DNA of 64,000 nt, from NCBI GenBank assembly GCA_021373015.1, contig JAJFTJ010000007.1:124280-188279 (forward strand), read 5' to 3'. Made by a program: the position numbers and the translations under genes. Position 1 is the first letter of the stretch. Each line of letters begins with the position of its first letter. This document shows positions 53,735-62,764 of this stretch, piece by piece. The stretch comes from Nitrospiraceae bacterium. GTDB lineage: Bacteria > Nitrospirota > Thermodesulfovibrionia > Thermodesulfovibrionales > UBA1546. The notes under the pieces were generated by a model. That model was not told the DNA's origin and made no database searches. It saw only the letters and a program-made list of their open reading frames with translations.

Positions 53735-54727
53735 ATGTCATATATAACCGTCATAGGTGCAGGAAGCTGGGGCACGACACTTGCGTGTCTTCTTGCTGAG
53801 AAAGGATATGATACTTCTTTGTGGGTCTATGAAGAATCTCTTTCTGAGGAGATAAAAGGCACGCGTGTAAACAGCATCTATCTTCCTGATGTAAAAATCC
53901 ATGATGATATCAAGATTTTTAACAAGATTGAAAACGCTGTCAAAGATGCAAGATATATAGTCAATGCAGTCCCTGTCCAGCATATTCGTTGCATATTCAA
54001 GAATGTTTATGCTCATGCAAATAAAGATGCAATAATCGTGAGCGTGTCAAAAGGCATTGAAAAAAACAGCCTTGATACGCCATCTAAAATTTTGAATGGA
54101 CTTTCTAAACATCAAGTAGCGGTTCTTTCAGGCCCCAGTTTTGCAAAAGAAGTAATTCAGAAAATGCCTACAGCTGTTACAATCGCATCAGATAAAAAAG
54201 ATACAGCTTTAATACTGCAGGAAGTTTTTAATACTGACTATTTCAGGGTTTATAAACATGATGATGTTGTCGGAGTTGAGCTTGGCGGCGCTTTGAAAAA
54301 TGTAATGGCAATTGCATCAGGCATATGCGATGGTCTTGGACTTGGAAATAATGCCCGTGCAGCTTTGATTACAAGAGGACTTGCAGAGATGAGAAGGATT
54401 GGCGCTGCAATGGGTGCAAAGAAAGAAACATTCTCGGGGTTAAGCGGACTTGGCGATCTTGTGCTGACATGCACAGGCAGTCTTTCTAGAAATTATAATT
54501 TCGGCATCAAGCTTGCAGGAGGGATGAAAACATCTGAGATACTTTCTCAGATGAAGATGGTTGCAGAGGGAGTTGCAACAGCGGAATCTGCTCATGAGCT
54601 TGCAAAAAAACATAAGGTCGAAATGCCGATAGTTGAGCAGGTTTACAATGTTCTGTACAAAGATAAAAATCCTGCTCTTGCTGTAAATGATCTTATGACA
54701 CGCGCATTAAAAGCAGAGTTTTATTAA
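53735..54727 (+). CDS. gpsA: Glycerol-3-phosphate dehydrogenase [NAD(P)+]
   Basis: A 330-residue enzyme supplying glycerol-3-phosphate for phospholipids. It has Gly-Ala-Gly-Ser-Trp-Gly-Thr-Thr-Leu-Ala, Ser-Gly-Pro-Ser-Phe-Ala-Lys-Glu, Gly-Ala-Leu-Lys-Asn-Val-Met-Ala-Ile-Ala with the catalytic Lys, and Asn-Tyr-Asn-Phe-Gly. An AGAGGAT site lies upstream. It complements plsX and fabH as part of the membrane lipid block. Confidence 0.97.
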   Translation: MSYITVIGAGSWGTTLACLLAEKGYDTSLWVYEESLSEEIKGTRVNSIYLPDVKIHDDIKIFNKIENAVKDARYIVNAVPVQHIRCIFKNVYAHANKDAIIVSVSKGIEKNSLDTPSKILNGLSKHQVAVLSGPSFAKEVIQKMPTAVTIASDKKDTALILQEVFNTDYFRVYKHDDVVGVELGGALKNVMAIASGICDGLGLGNNARAALITRGLAEMRRIGAAMGAKKETFSGLSGLGDLVLTCTGSLSRNYNFGIKLAGGMKTSEILSQMKMVAEGVATAESAHELAKKHKVEMPIVEQVYNVLYKDKNPALAVNDLMTRALKAEFY

Positions 54728-54736
54728 AGTTATTCT

Positions 54737-55474
54737 ATGATAGATAAACTCAAAGAGATACTAAACTATATAAAAGACAATAAAATTTCTGTTGAGGATG
54801 CTGTAAAAAGATTAAAACACCTTCCTTATGAAGACATTTCATTTGCAAAAATAGACCATCACAGACATCTTACTCAGGGAATCCCTGAAGTCATCTTTGC
54901 AAGAGGGAAAAGCCTCAAACAGGTGATAAGCATTGCAAAGGCAATGAAGAAAAAAAACAAGAGATTTCTTATTACAAAGTCTGACAAAAAAATATATGAT
55001 TCCCTGAAGATAAAAGGCGCGGTGTTTTATCCTGCATCAGGCGTGATCGAATTTGGCGGGGTGAAAAAGAAGAAAGGCAGTGTGGTTGTTGTCTCAGCAG
55101 GAACATCTGACATACCAATTGCTGAAGAAGCAGCAGTAACCGCTTCGTTTCTTGGAAGCAATGTCCAGACGATTTATGATATTGGAGTTGCAGGGCTGCA
55201 CAGACTGCTTGATAATAAACATGCATTTGCCTCTGCGCGGGTGATAGTTGTTGTTGCAGGGATGGAGGGAGCGCTTCCATCAGTTGTGGGAGGATTAACA
55301 GACAAACCAATAATTGCAGTGCCGACTTCCATTGGCTACGGCGCAAGCCTTGGAGGATTAACTGCGCTTTTTGCAATGCTGAACTCCTGCGTGCCAGGGA
55401 TTGCCGTTATGAATATTGACAATGGATTCGGCGCAGGATGCCTTGCGCATAAAATAAATCTGATTGATTTATAA
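54737..55474 (+). CDS. larB: LarB family protein (nickel-pincer cofactor synthesis, AIR carboxylase-like)
   Basis: A 245-residue protein with a small helical N-terminal region and a PurE-like Rossmann domain, showing Ser-Ala-Gly-Thr-Ser-Asp-x-Pro-Ile-Ala-Glu-Glu-Ala and Val-Ala-Gly-Met-Glu-Gly-Ala-Leu-Pro-Ser-Val-Val. LarB carboxylates nicotinic acid adenine dinucleotide in nickel-pincer cofactor synthesis. larC and larE are not adjacent. It starts 9 bases after gpsA. Confidence 0.93.
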   Translation: MIDKLKEILNYIKDNKISVEDAVKRLKHLPYEDISFAKIDHHRHLTQGIPEVIFARGKSLKQVISIAKAMKKKNKRFLITKSDKKIYDSLKIKGAVFYPASGVIEFGGVKKKKGSVVVVSAGTSDIPIAEEAAVTASFLGSNVQTIYDIGVAGLHRLLDNKHAFASARVIVVVAGMEGALPSVVGGLTDKPIIAVPTSIGYGASLGGLTALFAMLNSCVPGIAVMNIDNGFGAGCLAHKINLIDL

Positions 55475-55507
55475 TTAAATCCTTTAATTTTAATGGAATA
55501 ATTTTAT

Positions 55508-56284
55508 ATGGAAAAATCTTTAGCATATTGCTTTACAGTTTTATTGTTATTTAGCTTTTCAACGTTAGCTTACTCAGGTGATTTATCATCAATCCTTATT
55601 AATACCAATAAATCTTATCCTGGGATAGAAAAAGAAAATGTAAGTTATTTAATGAGTATGCCGTCACATAAGGTTGTTAAATTTATAAGGGAAACATATA
55701 GGGAAATGAATTGCAAAGAATTTAAAAATGTCCCTTCACAATATGCGATCGCATATTTGGGAATGTTTGGAAATTTCGAAGATAATTTAATAATAAAATC
55801 TGTTCTGGACTGTGATAATTTGCATGCTGCTGAATTGGAGCCATGCGAATATTATTGTGCATACGATTTTGCATTAAATTTATTAGATATCAGATTTTAT
55901 AAAAAAGGCACACCACAACTTAAAATTGATGAATGGCCGGTTTTTACAAATAAAAACACATCATCCCTAAAGGTTAATTCAATCGAAAATAAGCTAGCAA
56001 AACTGAAAGAAAAGGAACTTTTACAGTCTTTGAGCAACATTAAGAAAAGACCTAAATTGCCATTAGGTGTAATAGAAGGGATGGAAGATGGGCAAATAAA
56101 ATTATTTTATCAATATTCAGTATATTATGAATTAGCAAAAAGAGCAAAAAAAGAAAGTACAAGAAACGAATTATTCAAAGAGATGCTTTACCTGTATTTT
56201 AAGGATGCTAGTGGAGACGGAGGGGTAAAAGTTCTTGAGCGAATAATATATTTAATTGAGGCTCGACGGAAAGGTAATCGTTAA
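55508..56284 (+). CDS. Hypothetical secreted protein
   Basis: A 258-residue protein with a signal peptide (residues 1-23) and a mostly helical mature part containing Cys at four positions, including Cys-x3-Cys near residues 117-121. There is no recognised domain and no strong ribosome site. Lys and Asn are common and AT content is higher than in neighbours, which could mean recent acquisition. It follows larB by 33 bases. Confidence 0.6.
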   Translation: MEKSLAYCFTVLLLFSFSTLAYSGDLSSILINTNKSYPGIEKENVSYLMSMPSHKVVKFIRETYREMNCKEFKNVPSQYAIAYLGMFGNFEDNLIIKSVLDCDNLHAAELEPCEYYCAYDFALNLLDIRFYKKGTPQLKIDEWPVFTNKNTSSLKVNSIENKLAKLKEKELLQSLSNIKKRPKLPLGVIEGMEDGQIKLFYQYSVYYELAKRAKKESTRNELFKEMLYLYFKDASGDGGVKVLERIIYLIEARRKGNR

Positions 56285-56689
56285 CATATAAATTTTCGTA
56301 ATTGTAATAATTAGATTTAATATAGCGTAAAATTTTCTGTGCGAAGTTGAAAAAGCAAAAAAGAAAGGTAGTGCTCTCCATAAATTTCACCGAAAATTTT
56401 TAAAAACAGCACGAGCAGGTCAGTAAAGAAACTAATAAAAATAACGGTCAAAGTACTGAGAGGATTGTATATATTGTATTTAGTTGTTTAAATAACAAAT
56501 GGAGAATTATGCCTTTAAAGGAATTTACACAAAATGTTTGACACTACCCGACGAGCACATCTGCTTGACTTATCTCCAAGGAAGCTGTTAAACTCATCTA
56601 TCAAAAAATTGTGTAACCGGATGAAAACTACGTCATTGTAACCCCCTCAATCTACCTGTTTTTTTCCTCAAACGCAAAAAAAGGAGTTT
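56285..56689 (+). other. Gene-free stretch before the DEAD-box helicase
   Basis: A gap of 405 bases with no convincing gene. It ends in the long leader of the helicase, as is usual for cold-responsive helicases. A short frame at 56499-56591 reads like a broken N terminus of an IS1595-type transposase. I see no strong promoter or riboswitch. Confidence 0.4.
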
Positions 56690-58273
56690 ATGGAATTTCA
56701 AAGATTTAATTTCAACACAACAATTACAAACGCAATAAAAGATGCAGGTTTTACGAAACCAACGCCGATTCAGGCGCAGGCAATGCCTCATGCATTGCAA
56801 GGACAGGATATTATGGGTCTGGCACAGACAGGCACAGGCAAAACAGCGGCATTTGTGCTTCCTATTCTTGAACGGCTCATGAAAGGATCACGCAATCATG
56901 TACGCGCTGTTATAATTGCGCCTACACGCGAGCTTGCCGAACAGATTCACACATCAATACGCGATTTCGGCCGCCATACAAAACTGCGAAGCGTTACAGT
57001 CTATGGAGGCGTAAGCATAAGACAGCAGATACAAAAACTTCGCGCAGGAGTTGAGATAGTAGTTGCATGTCCGGGCCGTCTTCTGGATCATATTGATCAC
57101 AGGACGATCAATCTCTCGAACATGGAAGTCCTTGTTCTTGATGAAGCTGACAGGATGTTTGACATGGGCTTTCTGCCTGACATCAAAAAGATTGTCAAAC
57201 ACATACCTGCAAAAAGGCAGACAATGATGTTCTCAGCAACAATGCCCGATGACATAAGAAAGCTGGCACACGATATTCTGAAAGATCCTGTCACAGTACA
57301 GATAAGCCATGCAATGCCGGTGAACACAGTATCACATACGCTTTATCCAGTGTCGCATCATTTAAAGACAGAGCTTTTACTCGCTTTGCTCAAACACACT
57401 AAAACAGGGTCTGTTCTTGTATTTACGCGCACAAAGCACGGAGCAAAACGTGTGGGAGATCAATTAAAAAGAGCCGGTTATCGTGCTGCATCGATGCAGG
57501 GAAATCTCACCCAGAACAAACGTCAGGAAACACTTGACGGTTTTCGCAGAGGCAGATACCAGATACTTGTTGCGACTGACATTGCATCACGCGGAATTGA
57601 TATCTCAAACATATCGCATGTCATTAACTACGATATGCCGGACAATGTTGATGCTTACACGCACCGAATCGGCAGAACCGGAAGAGCTGCGAAAACAGGC
57701 GATGCATTCACATTCATAACGCGCGCAGATGAAGTAATGGTTAAGAAAATAGAGAGAGTCCTTCGCAAAAAAATAGATAGACGCCAGCTCGAAGACTTTG
57801 ATTACAAAAAATCTGCATCAGGACATGATGCAGATTTTAAGCGCGAGTCTTATGAAGAAAAACGCGGACCAAAACAACACAGACGCGGGTCTTACGAGCA
57901 CAAACGTGAACCAAAACAGCACAGTGAATCTTATGGACAAAAACGTGCGTCAAAAGAACAAGGAAATGATTTTTATGAACACAAACACGAGCCTCGCGAA
58001 CAAAAGCCTTTTTTGCAGCATAAGAGGCCAGAGCATCCAGCCTCTTATAAATCAGGATTTAACAAATATAAAGGAGATAATGCAAAACCTGCGTATGATT
58101 CTTTTGCTGGAAGTTCAGAAAAACCAAAAGCTCACAAATCAGCCTTCAGCAAATATAAAGGGCTTCATTCCAAATCTTCGCAAAGCCCTTTTGACAATAG
58201 TTCTGCTCCAAAACGTTTTTCAGATTCAAAGAGATTCAAAAGCAGACCGAACAGGCCGAACACAAGCCGTTAA
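56690..58273 (+). CDS. DEAD-box RNA helicase with repetitive basic tail
   Basis: A 527-residue ATP-dependent RNA helicase of the RhlE type. It has a Q motif (Pro-Thr-Pro-Ile-Gln), motif I Ala-Gln-Thr-Gly-Thr-Gly-Lys-Thr, motif II Asp-Glu-Ala-Asp, motif III Ser-Ala-Thr, and motif VI His-Arg-Ile-Gly-Arg-Thr-Gly-Arg. Residues from about 385 to the end form a low-complexity tail rich in Lys, His, Ser and Tyr, with repeats such as Ser-Tyr-Glu-x-Lys-Arg-x-Pro-Lys-Gln-His (about three times) and Phe-x-Lys-Tyr-Lys-Gly (twice). The tail probably binds RNA and may be disordered. An AAGGAG site precedes the start. Confidence 0.95.
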   Translation: MEFQRFNFNTTITNAIKDAGFTKPTPIQAQAMPHALQGQDIMGLAQTGTGKTAAFVLPILERLMKGSRNHVRAVIIAPTRELAEQIHTSIRDFGRHTKLRSVTVYGGVSIRQQIQKLRAGVEIVVACPGRLLDHIDHRTINLSNMEVLVLDEADRMFDMGFLPDIKKIVKHIPAKRQTMMFSATMPDDIRKLAHDILKDPVTVQISHAMPVNTVSHTLYPVSHHLKTELLLALLKHTKTGSVLVFTRTKHGAKRVGDQLKRAGYRAASMQGNLTQNKRQETLDGFRRGRYQILVATDIASRGIDISNISHVINYDMPDNVDAYTHRIGRTGRAAKTGDAFTFITRADEVMVKKIERVLRKKIDRRQLEDFDYKKSASGHDADFKRESYEEKRGPKQHRRGSYEHKREPKQHSESYGQKRASKEQGNDFYEHKHEPREQKPFLQHKRPEHPASYKSGFNKYKGDNAKPAYDSFAGSSEKPKAHKSAFSKYKGLHSKSSQSPFDNSSAPKRFSDSKRFKSRPNRPNTSR

Positions 58274-58291
58274 ATAGTTTTCTCTACAAAA

Positions 58292-58343
58292 GGGTTTATC
58301 TTATGTTGGATAAGCTGTTTTGCACAGTGCATAAAATAAACCC
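58292..58343 (+). other. Possible three-way-junction RNA structure after the helicase gene
   Basis: GGGTTTAT (58292-58299) pairs with ATAAACCC (58336-58343). It encloses two small hairpins, CTTAT-GTTGG-ATAAG (58300-58314) and a TGCA-CAG-TGCA hairpin (58321-58331). This could be a 3'-end structure or terminator of the helicase mRNA. Confidence 0.3.
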
Positions 58344-58544
58344 CTTATATTGCCTTATTTTCTTTATCCTCAAAATTCTACCTGAGTTTTTTCGTTCCTT
58401 TTAATCTGTAAGAATCGAACCTTGATATTCATGAAACTCATACATTTATTTGTAATACAAACAAAAACATATTACAATTAGATTCAAGATGCCAGATTTC
58501 TCTACAGGTGAAAATAAGATTAATGCTGAATTGTATAAAGTAAA

Positions 58545-60512
58545 ATGAATATTTTTGAAATCTCACTCAATAAAAAAATCCTGCAGCTTTGGAAGGAAAT
58601 CCCGCATGTAATTTCTTTTATTGATTATCTCTATGATATCAAATGTGATTGCGGCGGATGGATACGGTTTTTAATAAAAGCATATATGATACTTTACGTT
58701 GAAGGATTTTCAGGGGTAAATGTACGGATAAAACGATACTATGAGCTTGCTTCCCGGTCACAGAAAGGATATGCGGAATGGATAATGCAGTATGACCTGT
58801 GGACGTCTCAGGTTGAAAATGAGATTATGCGAAGAGCTGAAAATTTGGCGAGCAAGCCAATTATTTCGGTTGTAATGCCTGTATTTGATCCAAATCCTAA
58901 TATGCTTGCTGAAGCCATTAAATCAGTACTGCATCAGGTTTATCCTAATTGGCAGCTTTGCATCTCCGACGATGCATCAACAAATCCAGAAATTCGTGAA
59001 ATACTCCATTTTTACCAAAAAATAGACAAGCGAATTAAAATTGTTTTTCGCTCTTCGAATGGTCATATCTCAAGGGCTTCTAACGATGCTGTTGAACTTG
59101 CTGGCGGAGACTATATCGCTTTGCTGGACCACGATGATCTGCTTGCGCCTGACGCTCTTTACTGGACGGCAGAAGCAATATGCAGGAATCCTCAGGCAGA
59201 GATAATATATTCTGATGAAGATAAAATTGATGCATCTGGAAAGCGGTCTGAACATTATTTCAAACCGGACTGGAATTATGATCTCATGCTTTCTCAAAAT
59301 ATGATAAGCCATCTGGGAGTCTACAAAAAAACGCTTGTTGATCAGGTCGGAAGATTTCGTCCCGGCTTTGAGGGATCACAGGACTATGATCTGGCTTTGC
59401 GTTGTATCGAAAAAATATCGTCTGATCAAATAATTCATATTCCAAGGGTTTTATATCATTGGCGCCAGCACCAGCAGAGCACATCTAAATCAATTGATGC
59501 AAAACCATATGCTTTAGATGCAGCGCGCAGAGCGATTCAGGAGCATCTTGAAAGGATTAATATAAATGCGGATGTTGATTTTCATCCTGAACTTCCTTAT
59601 TACCGTGTTAGGTATCATCTCCCAAAGACCCTGCCGCTGGTAAGTCTCATAATACCGACAAGAAATAACCATCGATATCTAAAAAGATGCATTGAAAGTA
59701 TTCTAAATCTTACAAACTATCAGAATTACGAGATCATAATTGTAGATAACGGATCTGACTCACGGGATACTTTAATGTATTTTTCCGAACTTCGTGATAT
59801 TCCAGGAATAAGAATATTGCGGGATCCGAGGCCTTTTAATTACTCGGCATTAAATAATAATGCGGTACATAATGTCCGTGGGAGCATTATAGGACTGCTA
59901 AATGATGATGTGGAGGTTTTGTCCAGAGGCTGGCTTTCAGAAATGGTAAGCATTGTTCTACAGCCCGGTGTCGGAGCTGTTGGCGCCCGCCTTTTGTATC
60001 CAAATTCTAAGGACGGTCTGCAGCATGGAGGTGTTATCCTTGGATTAGGCGGAGTTGCCGGACACAGCCACCGTCATTGTATGAATCAAGATCATGGATA
60101 TTTTGGACGCGCAAAGCTTATTCAATCATTTTCTGCTGTTACAGGCGCCTGCCTTATTGTAGAAAAAAGCACTTTTGAACATGTCAAAGGCTTTGATGAA
60201 AATCTGGCTGTTGCCTATAATGATGTTGATTTCTGTCTGAGAATCCGCGTCTTAGGCCTTAGAATAATATGTACGCCATTTGCAGAACTTATCCATCATG
60301 AATCCGTGTCTCGCGGAATTGACTATACACCTGAAAAGCAGAAAAGATTTGAATCTGAGACAGCCGCTATGCGCTTTAGATGGGGAAATCAATTAGAAAA
60401 TGATCCTGCGTATAATCCCAATCTGGGGTTAGACACGGAAAAATTTGATATTGCGTGGCCTCCCAGAATAGAATTTCGGACGAGTATCGGAAGCAGAAAT
60501 GAATATGCTTAG
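58545..60512 (+). CDS. Tandem family 2 glycosyltransferase
   Basis: A 655-residue protein. A short N-terminal helical region (1 to about 100) is followed by two GT2 domains. The first (about 105-330) has Val-Val-Met-Pro-Val-Phe, Ser-Asp-Asp-Ala-Ser and Leu-Leu-Asp-His-Asp-Asp. The second (about 365-600) has Ser-Leu-Ile-Ile-Pro-Thr-Arg-Asn, Val-Asp-Asn-Gly-Ser and Leu-Asn-Asp-Asp-Val-Glu, followed by the His-His-Glu-Ser acceptor motif. This double arrangement is typical of O-antigen and glycan chain enzymes. No strong ribosome site. Its partner gene follows 29 bases later. Confidence 0.88.
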   Translation: MNIFEISLNKKILQLWKEIPHVISFIDYLYDIKCDCGGWIRFLIKAYMILYVEGFSGVNVRIKRYYELASRSQKGYAEWIMQYDLWTSQVENEIMRRAENLASKPIISVVMPVFDPNPNMLAEAIKSVLHQVYPNWQLCISDDASTNPEIREILHFYQKIDKRIKIVFRSSNGHISRASNDAVELAGGDYIALLDHDDLLAPDALYWTAEAICRNPQAEIIYSDEDKIDASGKRSEHYFKPDWNYDLMLSQNMISHLGVYKKTLVDQVGRFRPGFEGSQDYDLALRCIEKISSDQIIHIPRVLYHWRQHQQSTSKSIDAKPYALDAARRAIQEHLERININADVDFHPELPYYRVRYHLPKTLPLVSLIIPTRNNHRYLKRCIESILNLTNYQNYEIIIVDNGSDSRDTLMYFSELRDIPGIRILRDPRPFNYSALNNNAVHNVRGSIIGLLNDDVEVLSRGWLSEMVSIVLQPGVGAVGARLLYPNSKDGLQHGGVILGLGGVAGHSHRHCMNQDHGYFGRAKLIQSFSAVTGACLIVEKSTFEHVKGFDENLAVAYNDVDFCLRIRVLGLRIICTPFAELIHHESVSRGIDYTPEKQKRFESETAAMRFRWGNQLENDPAYNPNLGLDTEKFDIAWPPRIEFRTSIGSRNEYA

Positions 60513-60541
60513 TAATTCATACTTGCCTGTATTTTGGTGTT

Positions 60542-62353
60542 ATGGATAGAATTTCTATTTTGTTAAAACACTGCAGCAGAGACGGAAAAGGGCTTGAAAT
60601 TGGTCCAAGCTATAATCCTGTTGCGCCTAAAAAAGAAGGCTTTAATGTAGAAACTGTTGATTATATATCCGAAGAGGATCTTAGGAAAATATATGCAAAT
60701 AAAGAAAATTGTGATGCGTCAAAAATAGAAAAAGTCGATTATATATGGGAAAGCGGGATGCTTCATGACCTGATAGGCCGTGAATCTTTTTATGATTGGA
60801 TAATAGCCTCTCATGTCATCGAGCATCTGCCTGATCCTCTCTCTTTTTTAGTTTCATGCAGCCATCTGCTTAAAAAAAACGGGATTCTGTCGCTTGCAAT
60901 TCCTGATAAGAGATATTGTTTTGACTATTTTAGATGGCCTAATTCAACAGGTGATTTCTTGCAGGCATGCGAGGAGAAGAGAACACTGCACAATATTTCA
61001 TCTATTTATGATAATTTTGCGTATTCTTGCAAAAGAAACGAGATGACTGCCTGGGGGCAGGACAACAAGGGAGAATTTTCCTTTAATCATAAATTAGAAG
61101 ATGCGGCCTTGCAATTAGAAAAAAGGGCTAAAGAAGAACTTTATATTAACGTGCACGCATGGTGTTTTACTCCTTCAAGTTTCAGGCTGATATTGCTTGA
61201 GCTGCAGCTTTTAAAAAAGATAGATTTCTTCGAGATGGATTTTACTGAAACTACAGGATGCGAATTTTTTATCACTCTTCGCAAATTAAATGATGGAGAT
61301 GTTCCTGACAGCTCTTTAAGACTTGAATTATGCAAAAAAATAATAGCAGAAATTTCTGAAGCTGATGAGAGTCCGAAACTAAAATCCAGTGAAAAATCAG
61401 ATGAAGAAAAAAACTTTCTGTCATTATTATTTTCTGGATTTATCAGATTGTCAATGAGGTTTATCCAAGTGCTGGCAACAGATCCGTTGTCTCTGCCTTC
61501 TCGTATACGTAACAAATTATTTCCACCGCGAAATATGCAGATCATGACTGATATATCACATAGCAGTCAAAACAGCCTTGTCCTTGATCAATATTTAAAA
61601 GAACCGCCTTCGGATGAAAATACAATCAATGTATTCAAGGGAGAATGGACATCAATAATCCCCGGGATTCAAACAGGAGGCTTTGCAGCTCTTTTTGACG
61701 ATAATCGTATCAAATGGTTTGCTGAATGTTACGGCGGATTTAAGGGGAAATCTGTATTGGAATTAGGGCCGCTTGAAGGCGGGCATACATATATGCTGTG
61801 CAAAGCAGGAGCAGATCCTGTGATTGCAATAGAATCCAACCAAAAGGCATTTCTTAAATGTTTGATTACCAAAGAAATAATGGGGCATTCAGCTAAAATT
61901 TTGTTGGGTGATTTTACGCAATATCTTGAAAATACAACCGAACGATTCGATTTTGTTCTTGCCAGCGGTGTTTTGTATCATATGATTGATCCTGTAAATG
62001 TTCTCGAAAATATTTCAAAGGTAAGCAATCATATTGGGATATGGACACACTATTATGATAAAGATGTTATAAATAGTTCTGATAATCTGAGAAAAAAATT
62101 TGACGGGAAAAATGAAGAGGTATGTTGGAGAAATCATGTCTTTATAAAACACCGTTATAATTATTTTGACGCATTAAACTGGGGCGGGTTTTGCGGAGGC
62201 AGTAACCCATTCAGTTATTGGCTGACAAGAGATGATATTCTTCTTGTAATGCGCGAGCTGGGTTTTGATGTAAAGATTGGAATTGATCACATTGATCATC
62301 CAAACGGACCGTCGCTTCTTTTCTATGCCTATCGGAGTTTAAATTTAATTTAA
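60542..62353 (+). CDS. Fused double SAM-dependent methyltransferase, glycan-associated
   Basis: A 603-residue protein with two methyltransferase domains. The first (about 10-250) has Gly-Leu-Glu-Ile-Gly-Pro-Ser and Ala-Ser-His-Val-Ile-Glu-His-Leu, like type 11 enzymes. A linker follows (about 265-355), then a second domain (about 375-600) with Val-Leu-Glu-Leu-Gly-Pro-Leu-Glu-Gly-Gly-His and Ala-Ser-Gly-Val-Leu-Tyr-His-Met. Directly after the glycosyltransferase, so it may cap or modify a polysaccharide. The acceptor is unknown. Confidence 0.8.
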   Translation: MDRISILLKHCSRDGKGLEIGPSYNPVAPKKEGFNVETVDYISEEDLRKIYANKENCDASKIEKVDYIWESGMLHDLIGRESFYDWIIASHVIEHLPDPLSFLVSCSHLLKKNGILSLAIPDKRYCFDYFRWPNSTGDFLQACEEKRTLHNISSIYDNFAYSCKRNEMTAWGQDNKGEFSFNHKLEDAALQLEKRAKEELYINVHAWCFTPSSFRLILLELQLLKKIDFFEMDFTETTGCEFFITLRKLNDGDVPDSSLRLELCKKIIAEISEADESPKLKSSEKSDEEKNFLSLLFSGFIRLSMRFIQVLATDPLSLPSRIRNKLFPPRNMQIMTDISHSSQNSLVLDQYLKEPPSDENTINVFKGEWTSIIPGIQTGGFAALFDDNRIKWFAECYGGFKGKSVLELGPLEGGHTYMLCKAGADPVIAIESNQKAFLKCLITKEIMGHSAKILLGDFTQYLENTTERFDFVLASGVLYHMIDPVNVLENISKVSNHIGIWTHYYDKDVINSSDNLRKKFDGKNEEVCWRNHVFIKHRYNYFDALNWGGFCGGSNPFSYWLTRDDILLVMRELGFDVKIGIDHIDHPNGPSLLFYAYRSLNLI

Positions 62354-62374
62354 CAGCAAGATTTTTTTGTTCAA

Positions 62375-62404
62375 TTGACAATAATAGAAATATTATTTTA
62401 TAGT
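62375..62404 (+). promoter_or_regulatory. Promoter of the thiamine operon
   Basis: TTGACA at 62375-62380, an 18-base spacer, TATAGT at 62399-62404. Transcription would begin just at the start of the riboswitch. Confidence 0.75.
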
Positions 62405-62408
62405 GAAC

Positions 62409-62500
62409 TTAACCCTTGGGGGAGGCGCAAGCCTGAGAGTCCCGATTTTATTGGGAGACCCCGCGAACCTGATACGGATAATGCCGGCGGAGGGATTGGG
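62409..62500 (+). promoter_or_regulatory. TPP riboswitch (THI element)
   Basis: Contains the conserved CTGAGA (62433-62438), the GAACCTGAT segment (62465-62473), GGATAATGCCGGCG (62476-62489) and AGGGA (62491-62495), with the P1 partner CCCTT at 62413-62417 and a short P3 stem of TCCC/GGGA. It senses thiamine pyrophosphate. A terminator hairpin follows at 62522, so the likely mode is transcription termination when TPP is bound. Confidence 0.95.
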
Positions 62501-62521
62501 TCTAAAACTTAAAAAAGATAG

Positions 62522-62550
62522 ACCGCACTCTTTCAGGGATGCGGTTTTTT
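62522..62550 (+). terminator. Riboswitch-controlled terminator
   Basis: ACCGCA (62522-62527) pairs with TGCGGT (62540-62545), followed by a T-run. It lies between the aptamer and thiS; its only sensible role is conditional termination of the thi operon. Confidence 0.88.
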
Positions 62551-62555
62551 GTTTT

Positions 62556-62756
62556 ATGAGACTGAAACTTAACGGAGAAAATTTCGAGACAAAAAATTCA
62601 GGCACTGTCAAAGAGCTTCTAGATGAACTAAGGATAGAGCAGGGCAGAGTTGCGGTTGAAGTGAATATGACTGTAATAAAAAAATCTGACTATAAAAGTT
62701 TCAGGCTTAATGAAGGCGATGAAGTGGAGATTGTGAATTTTGTGGGAGGAGGATAA
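62556..62756 (+). CDS. thiS: Thiamine biosynthesis sulfur carrier ThiS
   Basis: A 66-residue ubiquitin-like protein ending in Val-Gly-Gly-Gly, the C terminus that is thiocarboxylated to give sulfur to the thiazole ring. The ATG at 62556 is chosen because the upstream frame runs through the riboswitch. There is no normal Shine-Dalgarno site; an AGGGA sits within the terminator stem 17 bases upstream. It is followed by thiG 8 bases later. Confidence 0.92.
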   Translation: MRLKLNGENFETKNSGTVKELLDELRIEQGRVAVEVNMTVIKKSDYKSFRLNEGDEVEIVNFVGGG

Positions 62757-62764
62757 GAGGGAAC

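Noticed and set aside
57798..58277. 159-codon frame overlapping the helicase tail
   Set aside because: An alternative frame of the repetitive Lys/His tail, rich in Asn and Gln with no domain; the helicase frame is clear.
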